A stretch of DNA of 64,000 nucleotides from Spirochaetota bacterium. Its GTDB lineage: Bacteria; Spirochaetota; Brachyspiria; Brachyspirales; JACRPF01. Of this stretch, positions 36,273-44,295 are shown piece by piece (position 1 is the first letter of the stretch; every line of letters starts with the position of its first letter). The position numbers and the translations under genes are program-made. Location of the stretch: the NCBI GenBank assembly GCA_016214035.1, contig JACRPF010000022.1:124001-188000 (forward strand), read 5' to 3'. The notes below the pieces were generated by a model that did not search any database, was not told the DNA's origin, and saw nothing but the letters and a program-made list of their open reading frames with translations.

Positions 36273-36301
36273 ACTATAACTCAATAAGACCGGCGAGGCA
36301 A
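36273..36301 (-). promoter_or_regulatory. Promoter of the beta-CASP nuclease gene
   Basis: Minus strand: TTGCCT (36301-36296), 17-nt spacer, TATAGT (36278-36273), then GGAG before the ATG. Confidence 0.65.
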
Positions 36302-36306
36302 GCTCC

Positions 36307-36335
36307 TTGCAACGGTCCGCGAATGATGGTAGAAT
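36307..36335 (+). promoter_or_regulatory. Promoter of the SGNH-like gene
   Basis: TTGCAA (36307-36312), 17-nt spacer, TAGAAT (36330-36335), GGAG (36356-36359), ATG 36365. It lies back-to-back with the nuclease promoter, 5 nt apart. Confidence 0.65.
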
Positions 36336-36364
36336 GAATCATATACGGTAGCAACGGAGCTGTC

Positions 36365-37411
36365 ATGGAAAAACATTCGTTCGTGAAGGAAGATTTTTAT
36401 CTTATCACCAATGCCGATGAGATCATCCGCGACCGCGACGGCATCGTCCCGTGCCGGCTGAGGAGCGCTGCGTTTTCATCGCTGCCGAAGGATCTTGCGG
36501 TGCGCGCAAAGGAAGCGAACGGCATGGAGCTCTGCTTCGAGACGAACGCGCGTACACTCGCCGTTACGCTTGAAGTACTGAATCCCGCCGTGCGCGATGA
36601 CGGCTCATTGTCGTTCATGGAACTTTCCGCGGGCGATCTCACCGTGTGCGGTTTTCATCCCGTCTATTTCCGCAAAGGCATGCAGCGCATCGTTTTTACG
36701 ATAGCTCCGCACGCGCAGGAAGGTGTATACCGTTTGTCGCTGCCGCACGGGATGGTGATACGGCTCGTGACTATCGAGACCGATGATTCCGCATACCTGA
36801 AAAAATCGCTCGATTATATGATGGACCTTTCCGCGAAACCGGTGTGGATCGCCTACGGTCCGCCGGAAGCCGTGTCGATGACGATGCCGTCGGCATCATG
36901 GACAAAACTTGTCTCGCACGCAGTTGATATTCTTCCGGTGACGATGGATTTCGGCGGTGCGGTCATTTTCGACGAGCAGTTCACCCAGTATCTTGCCGCG
37001 CGCGCGGACTGGTCGCTCTTTTCATTCCTGCTCGACGAGGCCGCGGTGGCGTCCTACGCCGGCGATACGAAACGATTCCATGCCGATTATACGCGCATCA
37101 TCGGAACGCTCCGGAAAACACATCCGGATCATCCGATACTCTGCATCTCGCCGCTCTGGTCGAGTTCCGACGCTGCTGCGGCTGTGCGAGGAGATGCCGC
37201 GCCGCTTGCGCCGTACCGCGACGCGATACGCAACGTCATGAAGAACCGCCTGCTTGAGGATCATAACCTGTATTTTCTTGAGGGGACAACCGTCATCGAA
37301 CACAATCACGGACTGTGCGACGATTATCTTACGCTGAACGGCTACGGACATGTACGCATGGCGAACGCCGTGAGCGCGGTGTTTAAAGAGGCAATGAAGA
37401 AAAAGAAATGA
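36365..37411 (+). CDS. SGNH-hydrolase-fold protein lacking the nucleophile serine
   Basis: A 348-residue protein with the two-domain layout of the GxDLY / Lipase_GDSL_3 esterases: an N-terminal beta domain (about 1-155), then the SGNH fold. Block I normally reads YGSSIT; here Y164-G is followed by P166-P167, so the nucleophile is missing. Block II keeps FGG; block III has no GxND. Block V keeps the Asp/His pair in DDYLTLNGYGH (H329). It is therefore probably not an esterase; a binding role is possible. No signal peptide. It converges with fliE. Confidence 0.7.
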   Translation: MEKHSFVKEDFYLITNADEIIRDRDGIVPCRLRSAAFSSLPKDLAVRAKEANGMELCFETNARTLAVTLEVLNPAVRDDGSLSFMELSAGDLTVCGFHPVYFRKGMQRIVFTIAPHAQEGVYRLSLPHGMVIRLVTIETDDSAYLKKSLDYMMDLSAKPVWIAYGPPEAVSMTMPSASWTKLVSHAVDILPVTMDFGGAVIFDEQFTQYLAARADWSLFSFLLDEAAVASYAGDTKRFHADYTRIIGTLRKTHPDHPILCISPLWSSSDAAAAVRGDAAPLAPYRDAIRNVMKNRLLEDHNLYFLEGTTVIEHNHGLCDDYLTLNGYGHVRMANAVSAVFKEAMKKKK

Positions 37412-37431
37412 TATGCGCGCTTAGCGCATAT
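37411..37431. terminator. Palindrome between convergent genes, possible terminator
   Basis: ATATGCGC-GCTTA-GCGCATAT, a perfect 8-bp stem with a 5-nt loop, between the ends of the SGNH-like gene and fliE. On the minus strand a T-rich tract follows. It overlaps both stop codons. Weak evidence. Confidence 0.4.
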
Positions 37432-37735
37432 TGGTAATTTCCTGATAGGCGCGGAGCACGCGGTCGGTGATCGCTTTGGTCAGGTTCATCGACAGTTCCG
37501 CTTCCGATATCGCGTTCATCACTTCGTGCACATCAACCGTATCCGGCTTCGTGCCCGCCTGAACGATGAGCTTGTCGGCGGAAACCTGTTTGCCGTTCAC
37601 GTCATCTATGGCGCTTTTGAACATCGACGCGAACGAACCGATGAGATCCCCCTCGTCCTTCCGCGCAACGGCGCCTGCTCCATAATGCCGCGGATCCGAT
37701 GCCTTGAGTCCTACGATGTATCCCGTTCCTTCCAT
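37421..37735 (-). CDS. fliE: Flagellar hook-basal body protein FliE
   Basis: A 104-residue protein that joins the MS ring to the rod. The C-terminal half (VDVHEVMNAISEAELSMNLTKAITDRVLRAYQEI) is the conserved rod-type helix. It is the third gene of flgB-flgC-fliE. In most spirochaetes fliF and the motor genes follow at once; here the cluster ends and a convergent unrelated gene comes next, so the fla/che operon has been split. Confidence 0.93.
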   Translation of the reverse strand: MEGTGYIVGLKASDPRHYGAGAVARKDEGDLIGSFASMFKSAIDDVNGKQVSADKLIVQAGTKPDTVDVHEVMNAISEAELSMNLTKAITDRVLRAYQEITNMR

Positions 37736-37753
37736 TGTGCTACCCTCGTCCTA

Positions 37754-38212
37754 TTATCTGATGATGTCGAGCGCGCGATTGAACATCGCTTTCGCCGACT
37801 GTATTACCGTTGAGTTCGCCTCATACGCGCGTGACGCTTCGATCATGTCGACCATTTCCGTCACCACGTTCACATTGGGCATTTCCACATAACCGGCTTT
37901 CTCGCCGTATTTGATGGCGTCCGGATGCGCGGGGTCGTAGACGAAGCGCGTGGGGTTTTCCATGTCCTTCTCGACCTGAAATACGCGCACGCCGCTGCCC
38001 ACCGAAGGCTTCATCGCTTCGGGGAGAAGATCGGTTTTGAACTGGGGCTGGTCGCCGCGTGTTTTGAGTATCACCCGGCTTTTGCGGAACGGTCCGCCTT
38101 CCGTGGTGCGCGTGGTGGTGGCGTTGGCGATGTTGTCCGCGATGACGTCAAGGCGCAGGCGCTGTGCCGACAGACCGCTTGACGATGTGTTCAGTACTGA
38201 GAATATTCCCAT
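37754..38212 (-). CDS. flgC: Flagellar basal-body rod protein FlgC
   Basis: A 152-residue rod protein. Both ends are typical: the N-terminal SSSGLSAQRLRLDVIADNIAN motif and a C-terminal helix PNVNVVTEMVDMIEASRAYEAN. The middle holds the short D1 insert with GVRVFQVEKD. It lies 16 nt after flgB and 18 nt before fliE. Confidence 0.95.
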   Translation of the reverse strand: MGIFSVLNTSSSGLSAQRLRLDVIADNIANATTTRTTEGGPFRKSRVILKTRGDQPQFKTDLLPEAMKPSVGSGVRVFQVEKDMENPTRFVYDPAHPDAIKYGEKAGYVEMPNVNVVTEMVDMIEASRAYEANSTVIQSAKAMFNRALDIIR

Positions 38213-38228
38213 GGTTCAATCCTCCGGT

Positions 38229-38651
38229 TTACATCACGCCGATGACGCGGCGAAGCTGGCGGTATTCGGCGCCCATCACCTGCGTGAACAGCTGATAGTT
38301 CATCGTGTTCTTCGCGTGTTCGGACATCTCGCGGTCGATATCGACGTTGTTCTTGTCGTTGCGGTAGTTCGTGTCGTAATCGAGCGCAATCTCCGGCTTC
38401 ACATCCTCGTAGTTCTTCGGCACATCGAACGGGATGTGACGGTTGTCCCTCATCATCGTCGGCGTACCCTTGTGCTTTTCGCTTTCGAACGCGCGGTTCA
38501 GTTCGTGCTCGAAGGTCACTTCGCTCCGTTTGAAGCCCGGCGTGGACACGTTCGCGATGTTGTTGGCGATGACGCCGTTACGCATCGAATACGTGTTCAA
38601 AAGGCCGGAAACCACGTTCATGGTCTTGTGAAATGTCGTGTCCTGGAACAT
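38229..38651 (-). CDS. flgB: Flagellar basal-body rod protein FlgB
   Basis: A 140-residue proximal rod protein. The RNGVIANNIANVSTPGFKR motif is the flagellar rod signature, and the C terminus (YQLFTQVMGAEYRQLRRVIG) forms the partner helix. I prefer the ATG at 38651, which has GGAG 6 nt upstream, over one four codons earlier (38663). It is the first gene of the flagellar cluster and has a sigma28-like promoter. Confidence 0.94.
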   Translation of the reverse strand: MFQDTTFHKTMNVVSGLLNTYSMRNGVIANNIANVSTPGFKRSEVTFEHELNRAFESEKHKGTPTMMRDNRHIPFDVPKNYEDVKPEIALDYDTNYRNDKNNVDIDREMSEHAKNTMNYQLFTQVMGAEYRQLRRVIGVM

Positions 38652-38681
38652 AGCAGACTCCATTAAACTTCTTCATTAAGA

Positions 38682-38708
38682 TTATCGGAGTATTGAAAAA
38701 AGGCTTGA
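38682..38708 (-). promoter_or_regulatory. Sigma28-like promoter of flgB
   Basis: Minus strand: TCAAGCCT (38708-38701), 11-nt spacer, TCCGATAA (38689-38682). The -10 box differs at one base from the FliA consensus GCCGATAA; the -35 box matches TAAAGTTT at five of eight positions. Confidence 0.5.
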
Positions 38709-38737
38709 GCGTTTTCGGATGGGCAGAATACCCGGAA

Positions 38738-39733
38738 TTAGCGGCGTTTCAGCAGTTTTTCGACCGCCGCAATGACTACCGCCGGCTCAATGGCTTCCAT
38801 GCAGCGCGGCTCGGCACACTGTTTTTTTGCATCGCAATGACGGCATTCAGCGGTGCTTTCAACGACAACGGTATGCGGTCCGATGGGACCGGCCTTTTCC
38901 TGTCTGGTGGCCCCGAACAGGGCAACCGTCGGCGTTCCGAGCGCCGCGCTCAAATGCATGAGTCCTGAATCATTGGCTATCGTCGCCTGACATTCGGTGA
39001 TGGTATATGCGGTCTCAAGCAGCCGGTATTTGCCCACGCAGTCGGTGATGCCGGGGCGGGCAATATCGTCGAGAAATGTCCGGTAGTGAAGCGCTTCATC
39101 CGGAGAGCCGATGACGACAACACGGTATTTATTCTCAAGCAGTATTCCGACAAGTTCCTTCCACCGGTAGAGCGGATACATCCGTCTGATATCATCCCTC
39201 GTAAACGGCGCGATGGCTATGGTAGTGAGCGGCGATGCCGGCAAAAGCGGTGTGTGCTTTTCCGGCAATGTCAATTTCGGTATGGTACTGGTTGCCGGTA
39301 TGCCGAGTGCTCCGAGCACATCGAGATAATGATGCATGCGGTGTCTGTCGTCTTTCAACGGCCGGACTTTATGTGTCAGCATGAAACCGCGCATATCCGA
39401 TGACAGTCCCGCGCGTACCGGTATGCCGGCGGTGTATGCGATAAAGGCCGCGAAAAAGCCGCCGGGAAGGAGCATTATGGTATCAACATGTTCCCGCTTC
39501 AATGACCGTGCGATATCAAGATAATCCGGAAGCGATGCCTTCCGGTAGCGGAAGGTGTAGATCTTTGAAAAAAGGCCACTGGCCGAAAAAAGTGTTTCCG
39601 TGGATGTATCGGTCACGAGGATGCTTCGCGCGCCGGGGAAATGTTCAAGGAATGATCGCAGCGCCGGTAATGCGATCATGCTGTCGCCGATGCGCTCGGT
39701 GTTGATTATCGCGATGGTTCTCTGCGAAGACAT
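38738..39733 (-). CDS. Glycosyltransferase family 9 (heptosyltransferase-like)
   Basis: A 331-residue GT-B enzyme. The start IAIINTERIGDSMIALPALRSF, the middle ERIGDS/DRHRMHHYLDVLGALG region and the donor-site NDSGLMHLSAALGTPTVALFGAT are typical of ADP-heptose:LPS heptosyltransferases. This suggests an outer-membrane glycolipid with a core-like sugar. Four cysteines near the C terminus (C-R-H-C-D-A-K-K-Q-C, EPRC) recall a motif in several family members. I take the ATG at 39733, set by the promoter; an ATG at 39748 would lie upstream of the predicted transcript start. Confidence 0.87.
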   Translation of the reverse strand: MSSQRTIAIINTERIGDSMIALPALRSFLEHFPGARSILVTDTSTETLFSASGLFSKIYTFRYRKASLPDYLDIARSLKREHVDTIMLLPGGFFAAFIAYTAGIPVRAGLSSDMRGFMLTHKVRPLKDDRHRMHHYLDVLGALGIPATSTIPKLTLPEKHTPLLPASPLTTIAIAPFTRDDIRRMYPLYRWKELVGILLENKYRVVVIGSPDEALHYRTFLDDIARPGITDCVGKYRLLETAYTITECQATIANDSGLMHLSAALGTPTVALFGATRQEKAGPIGPHTVVVESTAECRHCDAKKQCAEPRCMEAIEPAVVIAAVEKLLKRR

Positions 39734-39739
39734 GTGCCG

Positions 39740-39767
39740 ATGATACACTGCTCCGGCGGTTTGTCAA
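39740..39767 (-). promoter_or_regulatory. Promoter of the GT9 gene; leaderless
   Basis: Minus strand: TTGACA (39767-39762), 16-nt spacer, TATCAT (39745-39740), six bases, then ATG (39733). The expected +1 is the A of the start codon. Confidence 0.7.
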
Positions 39768-39785
39768 AGGCGCCCGGCGGTTTCA

Positions 39786-39813
39786 TTGCTTTTCTTTTCC
39801 GCACCGATATAAT
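39786..39813 (+). promoter_or_regulatory. Promoter of the class A PBP gene
   Basis: TTGCTT (39786-39791), 16-nt spacer, TATAAT (39808-39813). CGGAGGA follows before the ATG at 39857. Confidence 0.75.
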
Positions 39814-39856
39814 ACTTCCGGAATGATCTTCTGCCGGTAACCCGGAGGAACACTAT

Positions 39857-41986
39857 ATGTTTGAACGCACCGCTTTCGAGCACGTCAGATCGATCGTAGT
39901 TCGCATTGCGATTGGATTCCTGATTGTCTGTTTTACCGGAGGGCTGATATATACCGCCACGTTCATCTACACCGCGTTCAGCATACGCTCGGAATGGGAG
40001 TCGCGCAAGGAAGAGGCCATGCGCATCGTCGCGGAGTGGCATCGGCGCATCGTCACCGATTCGCTTGAGAAAGCGCAGCGCGCGTTCAATCCCAACGATC
40101 CGTTCGGCGAAGTTCCGCCCACGCGCATCTACGACAGAAACGGCATCGTCATCGGCGAATATCTGCCGTCATACGCGGAGATTGTGTATCACGATGAAAT
40201 CAGTCCGCTTCTGACCACCACACTCACCATCATGGAAGACCAGCGGTTTTATCAGCACAAAGGAGTCAATGTCTACCGTATCGTCTATCTGTCGCTTCGT
40301 AATGCATTGTCGTTCCGTATTACCGGCGGCGGCAGCACCATAACGCAGCAGCTGGCGAAACTGCTCCTCACGCGCTCCGAGCGCACCATGCGCAGGAAAA
40401 TTTTCGAGCTTTTCGCGACCATCGAAATTGAAAAGCGCTACAGCAAGGAAGACATTCTTGCCATGTATGTGAACACCGTGTATCTGGGCGACGGCGTGAA
40501 GGGATTCGAAGCCGCCAGTATGTTCTATTTTCATAAACCGCTCCGGCGCTGCCGTCTGGTCGAGTACGCCATCATGGTGGGTATGCTTCCCAATCCGCGG
40601 TATTATTCACCGCTCAATCACCCTGAACGTTCACGCGCGAAAGTGACGAGCATACTGTCACGGCTTGTCGCGCATAACCGCATCACGAAAAAGACGATGT
40701 ACGAGGAGCTCGCATACTTCGACGCGCGCTACGGCAAAAAACTCGCCGAATATGTCCGCGGAACACAGATGCCCATGAGCGTCAACCTCACGGCGTATCC
40801 CAACGAGCGCGTACGCCAGCTTGTCGAGCCGTTCTTCACACGCGAACTGCTTGCCGAGTCCGGCATGAAGATATATACGACCATCGATTATTATCAGCAG
40901 GTTGCCGCCGAACGGGCATTGAAGAACACGCTGTCGTCGTTTACCGCTTCGAACAAAATTGAGGGGGCGGTGGTGACCATCGTTCCGCAGACCGGAGCGA
41001 TACGCGTGCTGGTGGGCGGAAGCGGCTACTTTATCGACAATCAATTGAACCGCGCTGTCACGGCGCGCCGGCAGATCGGTTCGCTGATCAAGCCGTTCAT
41101 CTATGCGAATGCCTTCGATTCCGGCAGTTCGCCGTTCACCAAAATGACCGACAAGGCATACTCATATCCCGTAGGCGCCGGACGTGTCTGGACACCGAGG
41201 AACTATGACGGAAAAAACATCGGCGAGATAACGCTTCACGACGCGCTGGTGAAATCGGTGAACACGGTTACGGTGCAGCTTCTGAAAAACACCGGTCTTT
41301 CCGCGTTCATCGACGATATGAAAAAAATATACCCGGCGGTGACTGTCAATAATAATCTGTCAATCGGTCTCGGAACGATAGAACTCACACCGCTGGAACT
41401 GGCTGCGGGTTATTCGCTGTTCGCGACCGGCGGAACAGCAGTGGCCACACCGTATCTCATCGAGCGCATCGTCGACAAGGACGGTCCGGTAATCATCGAC
41501 GATCTGAAAATACCCGCGCCGCGCAGTGTGGACGCATTCGACGCGACATCGGTATATCTGGTGAATAAAACGCTCGCCGATGTGGTGAAAGAGGGCGGCA
41601 CCGGATTTTACGCTGCAGCGCGCACCGGTTTCACGCATCAGGTGCCGTCGAAAAGCGGCACGACGTCCGACGCCAGGGACGCCTGGTATGTGCTCTATTG
41701 CCCTGCGCTCGTATCCGCCGTATGGATAGGCAACGACAACGGCAGCGCGCTTCCCTACGGCACCACCGGCGGTTCCATTGCGGCACCGGTGCTGTTCTCG
41801 TATCTCGGCCCGTTCCTTGACGGCATGACGAACACGGCGTTTGTCCGGCCGTCCGGCGTTGAAGATGCGGCAATCTGTCGCGACAGCGGCATGCTTACCA
41901 ACGGGAGCTGCACCAATATTGAATGGCGTGAACTTGCGCGATTCGACAAAAATGCGTTGTGCACGTTGGGTCACACGAATCAATAG
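39857..41986 (+). CDS. Class A penicillin-binding protein (PBP1A-type)
   Basis: A 709-residue bifunctional peptidoglycan synthase. One N-terminal membrane anchor (about 12-35). The GT51 glycosyltransferase domain has EDQRFYQHKG (catalytic Glu), GGSTITQQLAK, RKIFELFATIEIEKRYSKEDIL and NPRYYSPLNHP. The transpeptidase domain has the SxxK motif in IGSLIKPF, SxN in KSVNT and the KTG-equivalent in SKSGTT. It acts in the periplasm. It diverges from GT9. Confidence 0.95.
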   Translation: MFERTAFEHVRSIVVRIAIGFLIVCFTGGLIYTATFIYTAFSIRSEWESRKEEAMRIVAEWHRRIVTDSLEKAQRAFNPNDPFGEVPPTRIYDRNGIVIGEYLPSYAEIVYHDEISPLLTTTLTIMEDQRFYQHKGVNVYRIVYLSLRNALSFRITGGGSTITQQLAKLLLTRSERTMRRKIFELFATIEIEKRYSKEDILAMYVNTVYLGDGVKGFEAASMFYFHKPLRRCRLVEYAIMVGMLPNPRYYSPLNHPERSRAKVTSILSRLVAHNRITKKTMYEELAYFDARYGKKLAEYVRGTQMPMSVNLTAYPNERVRQLVEPFFTRELLAESGMKIYTTIDYYQQVAAERALKNTLSSFTASNKIEGAVVTIVPQTGAIRVLVGGSGYFIDNQLNRAVTARRQIGSLIKPFIYANAFDSGSSPFTKMTDKAYSYPVGAGRVWTPRNYDGKNIGEITLHDALVKSVNTVTVQLLKNTGLSAFIDDMKKIYPAVTVNNNLSIGLGTIELTPLELAAGYSLFATGGTAVATPYLIERIVDKDGPVIIDDLKIPAPRSVDAFDATSVYLVNKTLADVVKEGGTGFYAAARTGFTHQVPSKSGTTSDARDAWYVLYCPALVSAVWIGNDNGSALPYGTTGGSIAAPVLFSYLGPFLDGMTNTAFVRPSGVEDAAICRDSGMLTNGSCTNIEWRELARFDKNALCTLGHTNQ

Positions 41987-42008
41987 CGGGAGCGTGTTCT
42001 CTGGCGCA

Positions 42009-42803
42009 TCACGGAGCCGTTTCGCCCTCATCATCAGGCAGTAATCCGGCGGCGGACGGCTCGGTGATGTCAATCTTAAAATCCTTGACGCAGCGTGATT
42101 TGAAATCACACCACGTACACTGTTTGCCGATACTCGGCGCGAATTCACGTTCGCGTTCAATCTCTTCCACCAATTCGAAAATATATTCCCGCACGCGCGC
42201 TATTTTTTCAGGCGTGAACTCGATGGTGTCAAATACATCCTCGTTCATGTAGTAGTAGCGGCCGAGCGATACGGGACGCGTTCCGTTGAGAAGCAGCGCA
42301 TATACGTTCAGCTGCATCGTCTGTTTGTCGCGCTCGCGTCCCTCGGTCTCCCGGAATCGGTTTGTCTTGTAGTCCACGATCTCGTATGCGCCGTCGTCCG
42401 AAAGGTCCACGCGGTCAACACGGCCGTCAAGGATGAACGAGGTGAACCGGTTTTCCATATGCGCTTCGATGATGACCGGCTTTTTCACGCCGAAACGATT
42501 GTAAAAGTTGGTTAGCATCTTCAGCCCGAGAACGCCCGCCTCTTTTTCCTCGTCCTTGGTCTTGAAGAATCTGCCGGTCTGATTGCGCTTCCATATCGCC
42601 CTGAAAAGAGCGTGCAGCGATTCCTCCGTGCGGTCGATACGCGTGGCATCATAGAATAACTTGCAGGCCTCGTGAACATTGCCGCCGAGCAGCATCGGTG
42701 TCGAGACGCTCCGCGGCGTTTTCATACGTTCGACATAATAATAGCAGTAGCGTCGCGGACAGGAAAGAAAAACCCCGAGCCGATATTCGCTGTAGCGCGT
42801 CAT
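42009..42803 (-). CDS. PD-(D/E)XK nuclease (RecB/Cas4-type) with iron-sulfur cysteines
   Basis: A 264-residue nuclease. The catalytic core shows LDGRVDRVDL and EIVDYKTN (D...E-x-K). Four cysteines, one near the start (SCPRRY) and three near the end (C-x2-C-x5-C in CTWCDFKSRC), match the 4Fe-4S frame of AddB/Cas4-like proteins. There are no CRISPR or RecBCD genes nearby. The gene overlaps the end of the site-2 protease gene by 4 nt (ATGA), so the two are translated together. Probably a DNA repair exonuclease. Confidence 0.85.
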   Translation of the reverse strand: MTRYSEYRLGVFLSCPRRYCYYYVERMKTPRSVSTPMLLGGNVHEACKLFYDATRIDRTEESLHALFRAIWKRNQTGRFFKTKDEEKEAGVLGLKMLTNFYNRFGVKKPVIIEAHMENRFTSFILDGRVDRVDLSDDGAYEIVDYKTNRFRETEGRERDKQTMQLNVYALLLNGTRPVSLGRYYYMNEDVFDTIEFTPEKIARVREYIFELVEEIEREREFAPSIGKQCTWCDFKSRCVKDFKIDITEPSAAGLLPDDEGETAP

Positions 42804-43528
42804 CGAAAGAGAAGTGAGGGGAGCATGGAAGTGCTGTTGCCGAGCAAATGTATGCCGAGACTGATAATCGGATTGAATATGAATCCGATGACACCTACAA
42901 TCATAAGTCCCCAGAGAATGAACGTCCCCATGGGGTAGACGCGGTCGAAGATTTCTTTTCCCTTGTACGGCAGCACCGCACGCAGCACCCAGCCGCCATC
43001 AAGCGGAGGGAATGGGAACAGGTTGAAAACCATAAGTATGATATTGACCAGATAGAAAAAGAAGGTCACCGAGATAACGGCTACGTTCAGATAGAGGAGC
43101 GAGCGTGCGAGACTTTCATTGGGTATCGTTGCGATGAGCGCGCTCAGCCATGAAACACCCGGATATGATGTCGGGATAGTGAGCAGCTTCAGCACAATGA
43201 ACGCGCTTACGATGAGGATGAGATTTGCCGCGGGTCCCGCCACTGATACGATGACCTGATCGCGTTCGCGTTTGCGGAAATAATAGGGGTTGATCGGCAC
43301 GGGTTTCATCCAGCCGATGACGGGGAGATGCGAAAAAATTGCGACAAGCGGCAATACGATGGTTCCCAGGATATCGATATGACGCAGGGGATTAAGCGTA
43401 AGTCTGCCGGCATCCTGTGCTGTTGTGTCGCCGCAGCGTTTCGCGGCATATCCATGGGCGAATTCATGCAGCGTTCCGGATATGATAAATACGCCGAATG
43501 ATATGATACCGATGACGATTTTTTCCAT
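42800..43528 (-). CDS. Site-2 protease family (M50) membrane metalloprotease
   Basis: A 242-residue intramembrane zinc protease of the short type without a PDZ domain. HEFAH gives the two zinc histidines and the catalytic Glu; NLFPFPPLDGG supplies the third ligand Asp. About five to six membrane helices surround these. Such proteins cut membrane-bound regulators; the substrate is unknown. It is the first gene of a two-gene operon with the nuclease. Confidence 0.92.
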   Translation of the reverse strand: MEKIVIGIISFGVFIISGTLHEFAHGYAAKRCGDTTAQDAGRLTLNPLRHIDILGTIVLPLVAIFSHLPVIGWMKPVPINPYYFRKRERDQVIVSVAGPAANLILIVSAFIVLKLLTIPTSYPGVSWLSALIATIPNESLARSLLYLNVAVISVTFFFYLVNIILMVFNLFPFPPLDGGWVLRAVLPYKGKEIFDRVYPMGTFILWGLMIVGVIGFIFNPIISLGIHLLGNSTSMLPSLLFR

Positions 43529-43569
43529 GGGCTCTAATCAATAAAAGATGCTGATAAAGGCAAGGCAGG

Positions 43570-43598
43570 ATTATACGCAGTGCGGTCGTATTTTGCAA
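43570..43598 (-). promoter_or_regulatory. Promoter of the M50 protease operon
   Basis: Minus strand: TTGCAA (43598-43593), 17-nt spacer, TATAAT (43575-43570). Confidence 0.75.
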
Positions 43599-43618
43599 TA
43601 AACCGGCAGCAGTACCGC

Positions 43619-43646
43619 TTGCGTTTATTCACCGGTATGATATACT
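43619..43646 (+). promoter_or_regulatory. Promoter of gmk-rpoZ-miaA
   Basis: TTGCGT (43619-43624), 16-nt spacer, TATACT (43641-43646). GGAGG (43686-43690) follows, 10 nt before the ATG at 43701. Confidence 0.7.
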
Positions 43647-43700
43647 ACTGCACCCGTAATGCAATCGATATGCGTACGGATGATCGGAGGCCTTGCGCGT

Positions 43701-44255
43701 ATGGGCAAGATCGTTGTCGTTACCGCCCCGTCAGGATGCGGTAAAACGACGCTGATACAGCGGCTTTTGAAAGATATGCCGGCGCTTCAGTTCAGCGTAT
43801 CCTACACCACGCGTGCAAAACGGGAACACGAAATCGACGGAAAGGATTACTATTTCGTCGAAGAGCATGTCTTTCTTTCCATGGTCTCGCAGAGTCAGTT
43901 CCTCGAATGGGCGCAGGTGCACAATGCATATTACGGCACCGCGATGAGCGAGATCGACAAGGCCGCGAAGGGCGATATGCTGCTCGATATCGACGTGCAG
44001 GGCGCCATGACGCTCATGGAGCGCGATGTAAAAGCGCTTTATATGTTCATCAAGCCGCCGTCGGTCGATGTGCTCCGGGAGCGCCTTCATGCGCGGAACA
44101 CCGAGACGCCCGAGGCTATCGAGCTTCGGCTCTGGAACGCAAAAAAGGAGCTCGGATACGCGGGGCGGTTCAATGTCGCCATTATCAACGACGATCTTGA
44201 ACGCGCATACGCGGAGTTTAAGGAAACGATAAGCCGCTATCTCGGCACCGAGTAA
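43701..44255 (+). CDS. gmk: Guanylate kinase
   Basis: A 184-residue enzyme that phosphorylates GMP to GDP with ATP. The P-loop is TAPSGCGKTT; the GMP-binding part is SVSYTTRAKREHEIDGKDYYFV; ARNTETPEAIELRL lies in the lid region. I use the ATG at 43701 with GGAGG upstream instead of the longer frame from 43659. It begins the gmk-rpoZ-miaA operon. Confidence 0.96.
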   Translation: MGKIVVVTAPSGCGKTTLIQRLLKDMPALQFSVSYTTRAKREHEIDGKDYYFVEEHVFLSMVSQSQFLEWAQVHNAYYGTAMSEIDKAAKGDMLLDIDVQGAMTLMERDVKALYMFIKPPSVDVLRERLHARNTETPEAIELRLWNAKKELGYAGRFNVAIINDDLERAYAEFKETISRYLGTE

Positions 44256-44295
44256 TCGGGCCGGATGGCAGATAATCATAAGGAGCGTTGAAATC

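Noticed and set aside
42009-42803. Cas4 and a CRISPR system
   Set aside because: No repeat-spacer array and no other cas gene; the pairing with a site-2 protease suggests general repair.
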